Source: Anisakis pegreffii (taxonomy: Eukaryota > Nematoda > Chromadorea > Rhabditida > Anisakidae). Taken from it: a DNA stretch of 64,000 bases. The stretch lies in NCBI GenBank assembly GCA_035041965.1, contig JAPYMA010003063.1:115624-179623 (forward strand), written 5' to 3'. The position numbers and the translations under genes are program-made. A model generated the notes under the pieces. It searched no databases. It saw only the letters and a program-made list of their open reading frames with translations, and was not told the origin of the DNA. How positions within the stretch are numbered: the stretch's first letter is position 1; every line of letters begins with the position of its first letter. Below are positions 27,601 through 38,696 of this stretch, one piece after another.

Positions 27601-30600
27601 AAGTAAGCTTTCATTTCGAACTGAACATGATTATACGGTAAGTTGAACAAATGCCTTTAGAGTTGGGTTCGTGGTTTCAGAGTACTGAATTAGTAATTGC
27701 GTGCAACTGTGAATTTTCAATGATAATTTCTATTGTTTTTTCAACAAATCCTTTCTTTAATGCTCCATTTGAACCTCATTGCTAGCGCTCGTTCCCATTG
27801 TCTGTTCAGAATTCATCTAGACTCGAGAACTGAGAATACTTCATTCGTAATGTAAATTTTTGTGGGCTTAGTGCTACTGAACATATTCTATTGAAGTGAT
27901 ATTCAAAGGAAATGAGGCTATTTCTGTGATTTGACTCAAATGGGCACTCAACAGACTGATGTTTATGTTAACATTGACCGATTACAATGAGCTGATTTGA
28001 TCTGAAGTTTCTTCAGGTAAAATCTACTCGCAGATCGCACGTCTACAAGCCAACGACAAAGACTGTGGTCATCCCTACGGTCAGATTTGTCGATACGAAA
28101 TCACAAACGCATTAGATGGCTTTCCGTTCGCTATTGACGATCAGGTTCGCGCATTATTTTTAAGACTGTCACTGCTAAACTTCATCATCGTATTTTATGC
28201 CTTCGGTGAATCTACATTGCGTATAACTCGTGTGTAATTAGAGCGTCTCAAGTTTTCGGTTGCCTGCAATTGAGGTTTTGCAATTTATATGTTTCACCGT
28301 TTCATAAGCTTTTCAGGGTATCCTCAGAAATACAGAGCCACTGAACTACACTCAAGCAAAGTCATACATCCTAACAATAGTGGCGCATGACTGTGGTATG
28401 CGTCAGTCGAAGTCCACACTTGTGACTGTGAATGTTCGTGAGGCATGCATCAGCGGTGTCGAAGGCATACTCGAACGTATCACCTATACGGCTGGAAGTG
28501 GCTCTCGAAAGATAGCACCAGATGCCCGAATTATGACTTGTGCTGAGTCGAATTCATGCGTTGTGAAGAGTGTCGAGAGTGTTGTCACACTCAAAAGCGA
28601 TCACATTGCGCAGGGCTGTGATCGTGAGGACGTTTTCTCGTTGAAAACTCAAGCCAGGTAACTAACTGCTAACTGAACAAATTTCAAAAGCCTTATTCAA
28701 GCATTGCCGTTTCATTCGTAGCCAAAAAATATGCTTTGTTCTCAAATAAAGCCTTCTATGAATGTGTCACAAGCTATGATTCTTTCGTGGAAAGTACTCC
28801 TTGCATGAGCGATTAAAAGAGTGCAATTCACAAGAAATATTCTTTGTGGAAGAACTTGTTTATTGGCTTGGATGGATGGAGTCTCATTCGAGGCTCTATT
28901 ATATTATTCATGCATCAGACAAAATCTTTGTCCAATATCCTCAATTTTCTCACTTCGTTACCGTTTGTTCCTTTGTTCATTTGGTTCGATTTTCCATTTT
29001 TTTCGTTCATTCAACTTGTTTGCTCTTGCCTTAGTTCTTAACTTGGTACTTTCTCCTATTGTCCTCTTTGTTACCCAATTCTTTTCTTTCCTTGTTCTTA
29101 TTATCAAACGCCGTCGTCATCGCTTTATTCTTTTACTCCTTTGTCGTTGCAATTATTGAAAATTCAATTTTCCGGCTTACCCTCAGTTCATTCGAATAGA
29201 GTCAGGACAATATGGATTGTCAGATACTTCATCTTTCTAGCAGGCGTTTCATGAAAGAACAAATCCTATCTTGTCAGCGATTCCAAGTTTATTTGGTAAG
29301 CAGAAATTCCCTTTGGGGATTTCACCACAACGCTCTCATTGTTGTTGTTTTCGTTAGTTACGAAATCTTTCCCTCTCATACAACTTCCTCGTTTCAATAA
29401 GAATTATAATAATGAGTTTGATTGAATGTTTTCGACAAGATTCATCTCAGCAGCTCAACGAGCATGAATCAACGAGATGCTTAACGCTAACGATCATAGT
29501 AAATGGCCATTATGCAACTAGACAAACCACACTCTGCTCTACTCTGCTTTTATTGCTCTAAATTTCTTCTTGTCTCTCATCAACGCCTTGAATCTGCTGT
29601 TTTGTTAGCTTATCAAAATTTCGCAAAATTCATCGACTCACTGATCATACTAATTCCAGTTGATAAAGTCTGCACTTGTTGTTTTCAGTGTCAATTCTCG
29701 AAGGCATACAATTGTTTTCGGGCTTTGTGAAGATAATTAAATTTCTGAATGATACCCAAAGGGAGACGACGATCACCAATAGATCGACAAACACATGCAA
29801 ATATTCATTGTTAAATCGCACTATGTAAGAATGACATGTATTCGTAAGCATGAATAAAGTTACTGCGCGAACGATATCACAATAAGAAATGACTGAAATG
29901 AGACATATGGGAATGTAAATTCGCATGAATCCGTAAAGTTAGTCTAATTGTAAGGTGAAGGATTAGGAAGGATTGAGAGAAGTTTCGGAACATCAATGTT
30001 CATGAATGGAATGATGAACGTTAATCGCTTGAATCTTATTTCACTTAATGGTGCTTCGTAATCGGTGGAATGAGATTTGATCGCTTACGAAATGACCATA
30101 AAAAATTCAGCATTTAGCTGTCAACCGTTTATGTGAAGCTGTGTGGTTGTTGAATGATTAGTTGAATACTGCAGCGAATGCATTTAGTATGAAACGTTTG
30201 TGGATTGCAAGTGATGGATTGCGTTTAGCTTTATGTATTGCACTTATTCAGAATCGAATGAATTTGAGATGTTATTGCGATTCGCTTTAATCCTCTCACA
30301 TAGTTTTTTCTGAACCAACTGTGACCAATAAACAGAGTGGGACGATTTGAAAGATGGTTTATTTGTGTGCATAAGGTGCTGAAAACAAAAGCACGAAGCA
30401 CTTTCTTGTTAGGAAATCAATTCTGTCCATTTTCGCACGACGAAAAACTCGAGCAATTAGATTTTGAAGAATTCCGACAGACGAAACAATGCTAATGGAT
30501 CCTGCTCGCAAAATTCGAACCCAATTCTTGAAGTAATGCAAAGGCATGGAGGTGTATGAAATATTTCTCAAAAATCTGAATTTACGATGTTTCGAAGGTG

Positions 30601-33600
30601 TTCCGAGTCCGAACCTTCAATCAGCAAAGTGAGTTAAGAGCTGAGTAACGCAAAGACATTCTGATGATGTTGGCTTTATGCGAGAGGAAGAGTATCGTGA
30701 AGGATGCTTTGATACCGAAATCGAATTCTCATGAATTTCTTTTGCCCAGTCATCTTTGTGCGAGTCTGATTGCTGATCTGAATTGAGTTGCAGATGTGGT
30801 GTAGACGCCGATACGCTCTCGCTTCTGCCACATACGGAGGAGGAGGAGGTTTCCGAGAATGACGAGAATGAGGTGAACAACGATGAAAAGTACGCCTTTG
30901 ACGGTAAATCAAATGCGGTCATCGTGCCGCCAGAGACCATCAAGGGGCTTATCCCATCCAAATTCACGTTGTCGTTCTCGATGAAACACGCCAAAGGAAC
31001 GAAAGACGAGCAGAACAATAAGCAGAGTATTTTGTGCGAAAGTGATGATCACAGTAAGTTGTTAGTATTCTTGGTCGTGTTATTGTACACATACTTCATT
31101 AAAACCCATTTATCCGAACCGAAATTGACAGTCCGAATTTCAAAAAACAGATCCAACTTTTCATAATTCTCTTCCAAATCCTATTCAGATTAGCTGTTCA
31201 ATAGCCGAGTGCATGAACTAGTCAGTAAATAGCGGATTAGAGACCGTGCTGTGGTCCGAGCAAATGGCGTTTCATACTAAAATCTACTGAGAGTACCAAA
31301 AAACCGAGACACTTAAGAGGAGCGGATGATTCAAGGATGTTAGGGTATCATCAGTACATTCGGATAACTTGAAAACTTCGATGAAATTCGGATTCATCTA
31401 GTTCAAAGCACAATCAATTGTTTGTATTGCAGAGATGAATCGTCATCATTTCTCGGTCTACGTGCGACACTGCAAGTTGGAGATGTTGATGCGTCGTGAG
31501 AGTCAGGCTGAAGCTGCATTCCGTGCAGCTGAATGGCGTTGGAGCATTCCGGAAGTATGCGACGACAGATGGCATACGTTCTCGATTCTGTTCGCTTCTG
31601 TTGATCAGGTACGTGCCAACCTCGTAGCCTCTATAAATTTCCGTCCTTAAAACTGATCTTTGCAGATCACTGACTTCTTTAATAGCAAGCTTCCTTACGC
31701 TTTTTCGCAATAGTCTAGCGAATATAGTTGATCGTATGTGCATGAGTTTTCGGAACAGTCTCAGTCAAGTTGTACTCAAAAATATCAATGGTTCCGAAGT
31801 CAAAGGCTTAGTAACAAATGGAATACTATTTAAGGTTGATTTGTATATTGACGGCAAGAAGTTCATCGCCACTAATGATAATCCGGAAATTCTGGACGAC
31901 TGGCCTCTACATCGTACCAAAGAACTGGTAACATCATTCACCTATTTGTTTCACACTTCGTATTTTTATGAGCACCTCGAAGGCTTGATTGGATCACTTC
32001 AGTGATGAAACAATGATCGCGAACTGTATTTCAGAAGACTCGTCTTATTGTTGGTGCGTGTTGGCATGCTCGCAGTCAGTCAATGTCGCAGTTCTTCAAA
32101 GGACATCTCTCATCGATGCTATATTTGCCAAATAAAGTGGAACAACCTCAGGCTTTACTCTGCGCTCACCAATGTAAAGAACAATTGCAGTTCACCGCGA
32201 TTGATCAACTCGTTCCCGGCGAGGTTTGTACCCCGGATAGCTGTCTGGCATTCATCTTACACCTACGTTCAGAATCAGAGATGTGATAATTGTCAAGCGA
32301 TTAATGCTTCTGTTATTTTCTATTCATGCAAGTGTATTTTCAGGAAGCTATCTTCGATAACGATTCCTCAATGTTGACGTTAAGAGCGAACACGGCCGAA
32401 GATTTGTCACTACTGCTTCAGAAGGTTGTTTACATTAACTCAATGGAGACCCCAACTCCAGGAACTCGTGGTTTCGATATTAACACGTCTGTTCGATGCA
32501 GTGATGAGAAAACGGTTCGTTGCATTACATTTTCGATGATACTAGCGCTACGATTGCATTTGCACCTACCAGTTCAACTTCGTTTCGCTCATGAGAATAT
32601 CCGAACAAGCTCAGTCCATAGCAGACAAAGAATCGCTCTGTCCTCTGTTACATGTCTACGGCCTGTAAGAAAGCCCGGCGCCACACGTATTCGTTCGTTT
32701 AGTGCAGTGGTTCCCATAGTGGAGGAAATTACCCATTTTGGGTAATTTGAGGGTAACGGCGGCCTGCCAGATCATCTAGAGGAGTAATGGTGCACTCGAA
32801 CGTGAGAACCATTGGTTTAGTGTAATGAATGAATTTCAGTTGCCGTTAACACCAGCCAAGGGTGTAATTGTTGTGCAGAAGCAGTCCGATCCAGTGATCT
32901 CAATCAGTGGCGTATCGATTGTGGATAGTGATCAACATCTCGTAAAAACTGGTGCTCCAATGCTGCCGAAAATCAAGATAACGGTCACTCAAAATGTCAA
33001 TGATGGTCAGTGGAAATGAAGTTCTTTGAGTGAAACGTTTTCGACAATGCCGTCCAGAGAAAATTTGACATCATTCGCATACTTGTTCAGACCGCAGTGC
33101 AGTCAGCATCCTTACAATAGCAACAATTTTTCATTTGCTCAATGTCGTGCCATTGGAAAAGATGAAAAACCGAAATCGTTCGATTGCATGAAAACAAATC
33201 TCACGATTGATACAATTGTCATTACAATTGTTATGAGTGATGGTGCATTCTGAGCTGGTTACTGAGATAGAATTTTAGAAGAGGTTGATAAAACCAGTGA
33301 ATCAACACTTGACTGGTGCAAGGTACATTTGAAACCGTCGCGTGATATGGATTTGGAATACTTCTCATCACCAGCCTCGTTGATCGCCTCGTTGAACATC
33401 TCTTTCGAACACGATAAACAGGTTGGCCAGACCTTATATTTCACATGTTTCTAAGCTTGATAAGTTGAAAATCGAGTGAATTTCCGTTCGATGTATTCAT
33501 CATCATTGAATTCAGCCGTCTTCAGTTGTACGAATGTACGGGTATCGTCTGGTGTTTCAGGGAATCCTGTTGAAAGGCAAAGAGAAAGTGAAAGGTTATC

Positions 33601-35225
33601 GTGAGATCCTCTCAAAGATACATTACTTCAATACCCGTGCCGACTCTTATGCGAAACGAATCTATACTGTGCAATGTGCCATCGATGGTGGTCGTGTGAC
33701 CAGTAACGAACTTCTTGTTACCGTAAGCTATTCCTTAATCCGTTTCAGTGAATTTTCTAGCTTGAATTTCGAAGTAATTATCATCTCAGCATCAGATTTT
33801 TACTTTTCACTCTTCCCATAATAATGTTTACTATTCTCAACACATTCAATAGCACAATTTCAGTTGATTCCATAAGAATTCAGGGTTTTTCTTTTATTCA
33901 ATAGTGTGGAAATCAAAGAAATTCAGATGAACATCGATACGCCAACAATGCCAACCACAGACGAGTCGGATGTAATCTTCTCGGAAGTGGAGCAACATAT
34001 CGACCCGGCCTTCGATCAAATCGGTAGTAACCGACTGCAGAACATCCTCGAAATGGATCTTCCAAGACCGAAAGCGCTTCTGTCGCATCGTGGATACGAC
34101 GTTGGACAAGGAGCGATAGCCGGTAAATTCACTTATTTGAAGAGCCATTTTATCAGAACAAATGTTTTCGATCTGTTCAATTTCCTTGATATTGCGCAGT
34201 TAGATACACGCCTATCATCCCCTCATTTCTGACGAGAAACAAGTTGAGGTTTCCGTTTCTGAAGAAATGAAAAACTGACAAATTAAAAAATGAAGTGATC
34301 GTTAAGGTGGTGCAGTAGCGGTGGTGGTTGTGATATGCGTTGGCTTCTTGTTGGTTTTGTTGGTGATTGGAGTGCTGAAGATGCGTGATACACCACTTCC
34401 GAGAAAGAGACGCAATAGGAAGAATCAGGTTAGCAGATAATTTTAGTATCGATTCGATTTGATTTTGTGATGAATTCAGATTCGAGTTTTCGATGTCTAT
34501 TGCTTGAATGATCATTTAGGATGGCACAATGGAATGGGATGATAGCGGAATGAACATAACGGTGAATCCATTGGAAGAAGTCGAAAAGAATGCTGATTAT
34601 TCTGAGGATGATGAGGAGAGTTCTGATGGAGGCGAGAGGTGAGATGAATGTTTCAGTGGAATGGCGATTTCAACGTCGTTTGTGTTAGATCATCGAGCTG
34701 ATCCATCATATGGTTCATTGATCCGATCAGACTGTATATTTCAGTAATTGTGATAATATTTCAGCTATCGGGAAGAAGATGAACTTACTGAGGACGAAGA
34801 GGAAGCCGAGCATGTGCTACCGCATGTTCAAAATGCTGGTACGAACTCAAACACTCTTGAGATGCTTTGAACCAGGAAAATCAACCAAATCGAATATTCC
34901 AACAAATTGATGAGAGATTTCTGCGTGCATATTCTGGATTAAATTTAGAGCTGAAATAAGGACGGAAAATTGAGTTTTGGTTGCAAGATTTCGATCAATC
35001 AGATGTTGATGGACAGCTCTATCCATCTCGGCTCAAACCGTTCAATTAAACTAACCGAGAAGCTTGAAGATGTTTTTTGGGTCACTTTTCGAAATGAAAC
35101 TTCACCAAACTGTTGTATATTCAATGGACTAACAACTATTCATTCCAGTAGGACGACAGAACAGTACTGGACTGGAGTGGGATGATACGACGTTGGCGAA
35201 TGTATCGCGTACTTATCGTGTCTGA
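18546..35225 (+). CDS. casy-1: Calsyntenin (CASY-1 orthologue), 19 exons, about 967 aa
   Basis: Type I neuronal membrane protein of the calsyntenin (alcadein) family, which acts in synaptic and dense-core vesicle traffic, kinesin-1 cargo attachment and learning. Exons: 18546-18624, 23626-23730, 26829-27024, 27202-27287, 28017-28144, 28317-28657, 30794-31053, 31433-31608, 31835-31927, 32035-32223, 32344-32514, 32840-33005, 33279-33421, 33561-33722, 33906-34122, 34307-34428, 34520-34638, 34765-34838, 35149-35225. All junctions use GT..AG and agree in phase except the 14/15 junction, which carries one extra T (see findings). The length matches the family (about 970-985). Order: signal peptide, two cadherin repeats, LG-like domain, juxtamembrane region, TM helix near residues 838-862, acidic tail with two W-acidic motifs, stop TGA. 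Introns 1 (5.0 kb), 2 (3.1 kb) and 6 (2.1 kb) are large and could hold internal promoters; short isoforms are known in C. elegans. Confidence 0.93.
19574..19613. repeat. Exact 20-bp tandem duplication
   Basis: The unit GAAATGATGATGTTGCTGTT occurs twice head to tail with no mismatch, inside calsyntenin intron 1. It is most likely replication slippage. Confidence 0.85.
20366..20823 (-). CDS. Possible nested minus-strand gene or relic in calsyntenin intron 1
   Basis: Two minus-strand ORFs meet at an ATGA overlap (20578-20581): an upstream one of 81 codons (starts near M-E-K-I-F-Q-L-S-K-V-F-D) and a downstream one of 71 codons (starts M-K-N-H-I-K-L-R-L-P). Both have protein-like composition, the second basic and helical (LIRQAKKVLLQIFAQL). 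They could be one gene broken by a frameshift or a two-exon gene. No family is recognised. The overlap is not evidence of translational coupling in a nematode. Confidence 0.22.
21900..22060. other. GC-rich island in calsyntenin intron 1
   Basis: A GC-rich block of about 160 bases (around CGGACACACCCGAGGG and CGGAGGCTTCCGATAA) interrupts AT-rich intron sequence. It is open in more than one frame on both strands, which suggests composition rather than coding. It is probably a repeat fragment; no terminal repeats were found. Confidence 0.3.
22247..22498 (-). CDS. Possible 83-aa single-pass membrane protein nested in calsyntenin intron 1
   Basis: The minus-strand ORF from ATG at 22498 to TGA at 22247 has varied codon use and an organised layout: a polar N-terminus with charged residues (M-N-V-D-K-F-N-E-I-E-R), one hydrophobic segment (FVIANLIITAVFVAVLKCGY), then a polar, aspartate-rich C-terminus (IDLQHLDNKTDLDISPAH). 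No splice partners were found. It may be a small gene, one exon of a larger nested gene, or chance. No family is recognised. Confidence 0.3.
   Translation of the reverse strand: MNVDKFNEIERSASFPLMNIEKITARFVIANLIITAVFVAVLKCGYVGAVLSDYRHLNIRIDLQHLDNKTDLDISPAHILDDG
24375..24770 (-). CDS. Possible nested minus-strand exon in calsyntenin intron 2
   Basis: The minus-strand frame is open from about 24770 to TAA at 24375 (about 131 codons; 114 from ATG 24719). The composition looks coding, with five cysteines in the ATG-initiated part. A segment reading YKLALYRILDMTSG ... NGWIDITGAERF has the alternation of a beta-sandwich. It loosely recalls the strand before the W-x-x-x-D-V-T motif of TGF-beta propeptides, but no mature cystine-knot domain was found nearby, so the family is unassigned. 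The opposite strand has a 114-codon ORF in the same place, which weakens the case. Confidence 0.3.
   Translation of the reverse strand, partial: RSYECKKPVVGVGDCFKMLNVVNLNVPNFSVDEYFSGFLSSEHNLIYHHHHALNDRISHVNLSGCEYKLALYRILDMTSGQLGKPIVQVSSCQLSNGWIDITGAERFTQRDRVNCVHLNVPKRESCGSSSV
26829..28657 (+). other. casy-1: Calsyntenin exons 3-6: two cadherin repeats and following linker
   Basis: Exons 3-4 end the first cadherin repeat with the calcium-linker motif HDTNDHAPEF (exon 4, about residues 134-143; compare HDVNEFAP/NDVNEYAP types in other calsyntenins) and the start of repeat 2 (FDVDEG). Exon 5 carries ANDKDCGHPYGQICRYEI, matching the calsyntenin-specific cysteine-containing strand of repeat 2. 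Exon 6 gives NTEPLNY, then VAHDCGMRQSKS, then the linker CISGVEGILERITYTAGSGS and GCDRED. The order and spacing match vertebrate calsyntenins. Introns of 177, 729 and 172 bases separate these exons. Confidence 0.9.
30794..32223 (+). other. casy-1: Calsyntenin exons 7-10: LG/LNS-type domain
   Basis: Hallmarks in order: an insertion rich in E and N (TEEEEVSENDENEVNND) at its start, FTLSFSMKHAKG, then exon 8 MNRHHFSVYVRHCKLEM and CDDRWHTFSI, exon 9 VDLYIDGKKF, and exon 10 TRLIVGACWHARSQSMSQFF and FKGHLSSMLY. These match the laminin-G-like domain of calsyntenins strand for strand. Exon 10 ends at a GTTTGT donor. In mammals this domain takes part in synaptic adhesion; whether that holds in nematodes is not shown here. 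Confidence 0.9.
32705..32814. mobile_element. hAT-type MITE (110 bp) with 8-bp target duplication
   Basis: It lies in the calsyntenin intron between exons 11 and 12. The ends are inverted: CAGTGGTTCCCA on the left and, read on the other strand from the right, CAATGGTTCTCAC. Both are flanked by an identical 8-mer GTTTAGTG (32697-32704 and 32815-32822), the target-site length of hAT elements. CAGTGGTTC with CCCA is a common start of hAT elements. Inside is a perfect stem-loop at 32726-32748 (10-bp stem, 3-base loop). There is no coding capacity. It sits between a splice donor at 32515 and the acceptor at 32839, so it is spliced out. Confidence 0.85.
34307..35225 (+). other. casy-1: Calsyntenin exons 16-19: transmembrane helix and kinesin-binding tail
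   Basis: Exon 16 encodes the helix AVAVVVVICVGFLLVLLVIG, then a basic stop-transfer segment (KMRDTPLPRKRRNRKNQ). Exon 17 carries the first W-acidic motif MEWDDSGMNITVNP (about residues 882-895), exon 18 an acidic stretch (REEDELTEDEEEAEH), and exon 19 the second motif GLEWDDTTL (about 950-958) and the C-terminus, stop TGA at 35223-35225. In mammalian calsyntenins these paired motifs bind kinesin light chain. Two introns here are under 130 bases. Confidence 0.93.
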
Positions 35226-35327
35226 GGCATTCTTGTCGAAAAGCAGTCATCAATATCTACACGTGAATGCATGTGTGTGTGCGTGTGTGTCTATGTGTAA
35301 CGATCCGAATCAGCAAATTGATTATTC

Positions 35328-35333
35328 AATAAA
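35328..35333 (+). promoter_or_regulatory. casy-1: Poly(A) signal for the calsyntenin gene
   Basis: AATAAA lies about 100 bases after the TGA stop, in an AT-rich stretch that follows a short TG repeat (35275-35290). This gives a compact 3' UTR. Confidence 0.5.
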
Positions 35334-36535
35334 ATATTTCGTTCAATTTGTTGTCAGTTTTGTTCTCTCTTCTTTCATTAACCAATCAAAAGATATTCAG
35401 TTACAGTATCATCGTTGTTGTATTGTTATTTGATATTACGCAATTACAGTATCCCTGATATATTGTCGACTGTTTGTCATCTCTTTCTGTTTCTCTCATA
35501 ACACGTCAACCATTTCGCTCCCCATTCTCTTGCTCTCTCTCGCTCTCCCTTGTTCAGTGGTGCTCTATCAATAGAGTACTGTAAGAAGTTTCGCAGTGAA
35601 TTGAATTTGACGATTGTAGTGAGTTTTCCTCGTTGAATTCATAAATTTCATCTCAGGCTCTCCGGTGAATCATAAGAATAATTTTTTTTGGGGGGACGCG
35701 GATATTGAACAAAGTTGCATTTTTTCGATTGTATTTCCAATAAACACGTCGTTGCCAAGCAATTTCGTTGAAAGGGAGAGAAAGAACAACTAAGGTGAAT
35801 AAGTTCAATATAATGGCATTGGTTCGCATAAGTGATTAAATGCTCAGATTAGATGAAAAAGTGAAATGTCCTTTATCATTGTATTCGTCACGCAGTTATT
35901 CATAAATTATTCCCAATTTGAGATGAACAGTTCAAGGCGTTGATAGAATCATTTTATGATGTATTATATAAAGTTTTGCGCGACATTCAATTCTGAACTG
36001 TAGAACAACGAAACATATTTAAAAATTCACTTATTGTCGAAGAACTTAAATGCTTTCGAATCTCGTTGTTCATCGAACTATTGTTGTGGATGGAATTCAG
36101 CTATAATGCAAAATCAAGAGCTGCAATTCCGAATAATTGAGATTGTTGGTTTTCTGATGAGACTGTGAAAATGTTTGAACGAAAATACATTTTCTATGAA
36201 ATTCCTGATTGATCTCTCTCACGCTCTCCATAATTCATATACGATAATATATTATTTGTGTGTTTGTATCATTTGTGCTGTCTAGTGCGTTCTGTTATGA
36301 GGGTTTTCTTCTTTTTTTGTTGTTCCTTCTTCAGATTTTTAGCTAACGGTCTAGTGGTTGTTGTTGTCGTATGAAACGTTACGGTTTGTCATACTTTATA
36401 AATAAGTTTCTTTTTCGTTCGGATTCAATTTACTGCGTTCTTAATTTTGAACGACAATTACTGTTATCATTTGAAAAGGAACATTTATTTGTGAACATTT
36501 TAAGGTATCGAAATGAATTCGCAACTCAAGCCAGC
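35334..36535. other. Non-coding stretch 3' of the calsyntenin gene
   Basis: There is a T run followed by six Gs at 35680-35696, and otherwise AT-rich sequence without an exon I can support. Two chance-like plus-strand ORFs are dominated by F, L and S. Confidence 0.4.
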
Positions 36536-36645
36536 CTATCGTCTAGATCAGGCTCATGCGATCGCTTCTCACTGCTTGCAGATGTTGATTCTGCTCGCTG
36601 CTGGTGACTGGAGCTTGTCGAGTCTGATTCAGACTGCGCTTTGGG
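36536..36645 (-). CDS. Possible C-terminal exon, Ser/Glu-rich, minus strand
   Basis: The minus-strand frame ends with TGA at 36536-36538 and is preceded by a hydrophilic stretch (QPKAQSESDSTSSSHQQRAE, then SEKRSHEPDLDDRLA). The GC content is higher than the flanks. AG acceptors occur at about 36645 and 36660. Such low-complexity tails are common at protein C-termini. The plus strand is also open here in two frames, so coding is not proved; no upstream exon was found. Confidence 0.25.
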
Positions 36646-38029
36646 TTGATTTCTGAATTCATCTGATTCTGAGTCGTAAAATTACGATAATATCATATTG
36701 AAGTTGTAACAGTACTTTGATTTATTACTTGATTCATTCATTAAGTGTTTTTGCATTTCTTTTGAATGATATAAGAGCGTTCGTATTGAATGAATTAATA
36801 TTGATGTGTTTCAATGAAATTCTCATTCGTTTGTTTGCTTCTCATTTGGTGAATAACTCTTGTAAGATTATGAATTTAATCATACAGCCACTGCAACATC
36901 AACCAACATTGTTCTATGCGAACAAACAACTGAATTCGTAAAACGACCCAACATTTGCTCTAACACCCACCAATATTCGAAATCAACACTGGCGTTCGCT
37001 TTCATCGTGAGCCGAAGGTCATAGGATCGAAACCTTAAAAGTCTTTCTTCAAATAGCAGTTTCCAAGGATTGAGAGCTAGATTCCAAAAGTGAACGAGTG
37101 ATTGCTGTTTACATCAAAATCAGTACTTACACTAATTTTAACACAGATAACACAAGTGAATCAAATCAACCATATCATATTGATCATTTACGGCCATTAG
37201 CTTCGTTGTGTTCAGTGTTTCGAAATTTAATGCCCTTATTTCCTTGAAAGTTTTCATGCATTGTGATTTTGAAAATCAGTCTGTTAGTTCCACTTATTTT
37301 TTTGGTGTTCTCATACACAATTTTTTCAATCATTGTAACTTTCGTTGTCGCATATATCCATTTGAATACGACAACACGAGATGAGACGTGATTGCTATAT
37401 GGAATTTGGATCAACGAAATGCAACCCTCTCTACGTCTGCAAGAGTAGAATTCATGAATGTCGGATAAATTTGATCGATTTCGTATCAGATATTCCTAGC
37501 ATCATCCTACGCATCACAAAATGTTGTTTATAATTATACATTTATAATTTTACTCACTATCATTAGCACTGAGAGTACTGTTATGATCATTATACTGTGA
37601 TGTAATCCAGAAGTTCCATTTTTTTTAAAATTCTCTCAACTGCATCATTGCTGTCCACTAGCCATAAGTTAACATCTAATTGTTCCCTGTCTAATATTGA
37701 TTATTTTTCAATATGCGTCAATTTGAATACGCGGTCTAATTTGAGTATATCCCGTACAATCCGTCGTTCATAGCTCTAACTCATTAAACTCGAGTCTGTG
37801 AAAAATTCTACTCTTTCGCATCGTGTTCTTTCTCTCTACAATTTCACATCGTAACTAACCATATATTCCTAAAAATAAATGTGTATATGTTATTTTATTT
37901 GTTGAATTTCAAGGCACTTCACAGTGTGCTCCTATTCCAAAACGTTAATACAGACTTGAATCAATGCTGTTTCTGAATTTCATGGTCTAGGTTTCCTAAA
38001 ATCTTTTTGAAGATTGCCAGCTCTTAGAC

Positions 38030-38092
38030 TAGTGGTTCTCACGTTCGGGTGCTCCATTATCCCTTTTGATGATCAGGCAGGCAGCCGTTACC
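38030..38092. mobile_element. Truncated second copy of the hAT-type MITE, opposite orientation
   Basis: TAGTGGTTCTCACGTTCGGG and the following bases match the reverse complement of the right half of the 32705-32814 element (shared landmarks: terminal AGTGGTTCTCACGTTCG, GTGC-CCATTA, GATGATC-GGCAGGC, GCCGTTACC). The half with the AAATTACCC stem-loop is missing. No second terminus or target duplication is visible. Confidence 0.7.
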
Positions 38093-38696
38093 ACCTCCCC
38101 GATTGAATATGGAATTCGCACATGCCATGTTCAGATGACCATTAAGTTCAATCTTACTAGCACGTCCATGACGGTAATCGACATCGCTGGGCATTCTCTT
38201 AGACCGTTGAGTTGCTCAGATTGCAATCGATTATGATTGCATGAACAGCTAGTGCCTATGACACGCTCATATGATTCACATGAATTCTCATTCTTTTCAG
38301 ACGTGTTGTAATCGCTCTCATCGCTGTCACATGCGAATACCGTTCTATTGATGAGTTTTTCTCATTCAGTTCATCTCATTTAACTTCACCGTTCAAATAA
38401 ACTTCTCATTCTTTGGTATATACTATTTAATGGATACGTTGACGATTGTTGACAACAGAAATTAACAATACAGTGATCGAATTGATTTGCTCAACAACGT
38501 TCGACAGTCAAATGAACAATTGTAGAGTATGTTTGATAGAATGAGAATTTGACTTCAATTATTCAGTAAAATGAATGAGAAATTAGCAGAAGAGAACACT
38601 TTTGGTGATAAAAGCTATGAGAGCGATTGTAACAGCAAGGAAAAGAATGAAAACCCTGTGAAAACGGCATTTAAAGACAAATGGATGTAATTTCAA

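Noticed and set aside
30617..31018. 133-codon minus-strand ORF
   Set aside because: Exact shadow of calsyntenin exon 7, whose plus-strand frame continues the conserved protein.
31414..31743. 109-codon minus-strand ORF
   Set aside because: Shadow of calsyntenin exon 8 (MNRHHFSVYVRHC frame on the plus strand).
37005..37040. tRNA-like T-arm (GGATCGAAACC)
   Set aside because: No acceptor stem, D-arm or anticodon arm could be paired around it.
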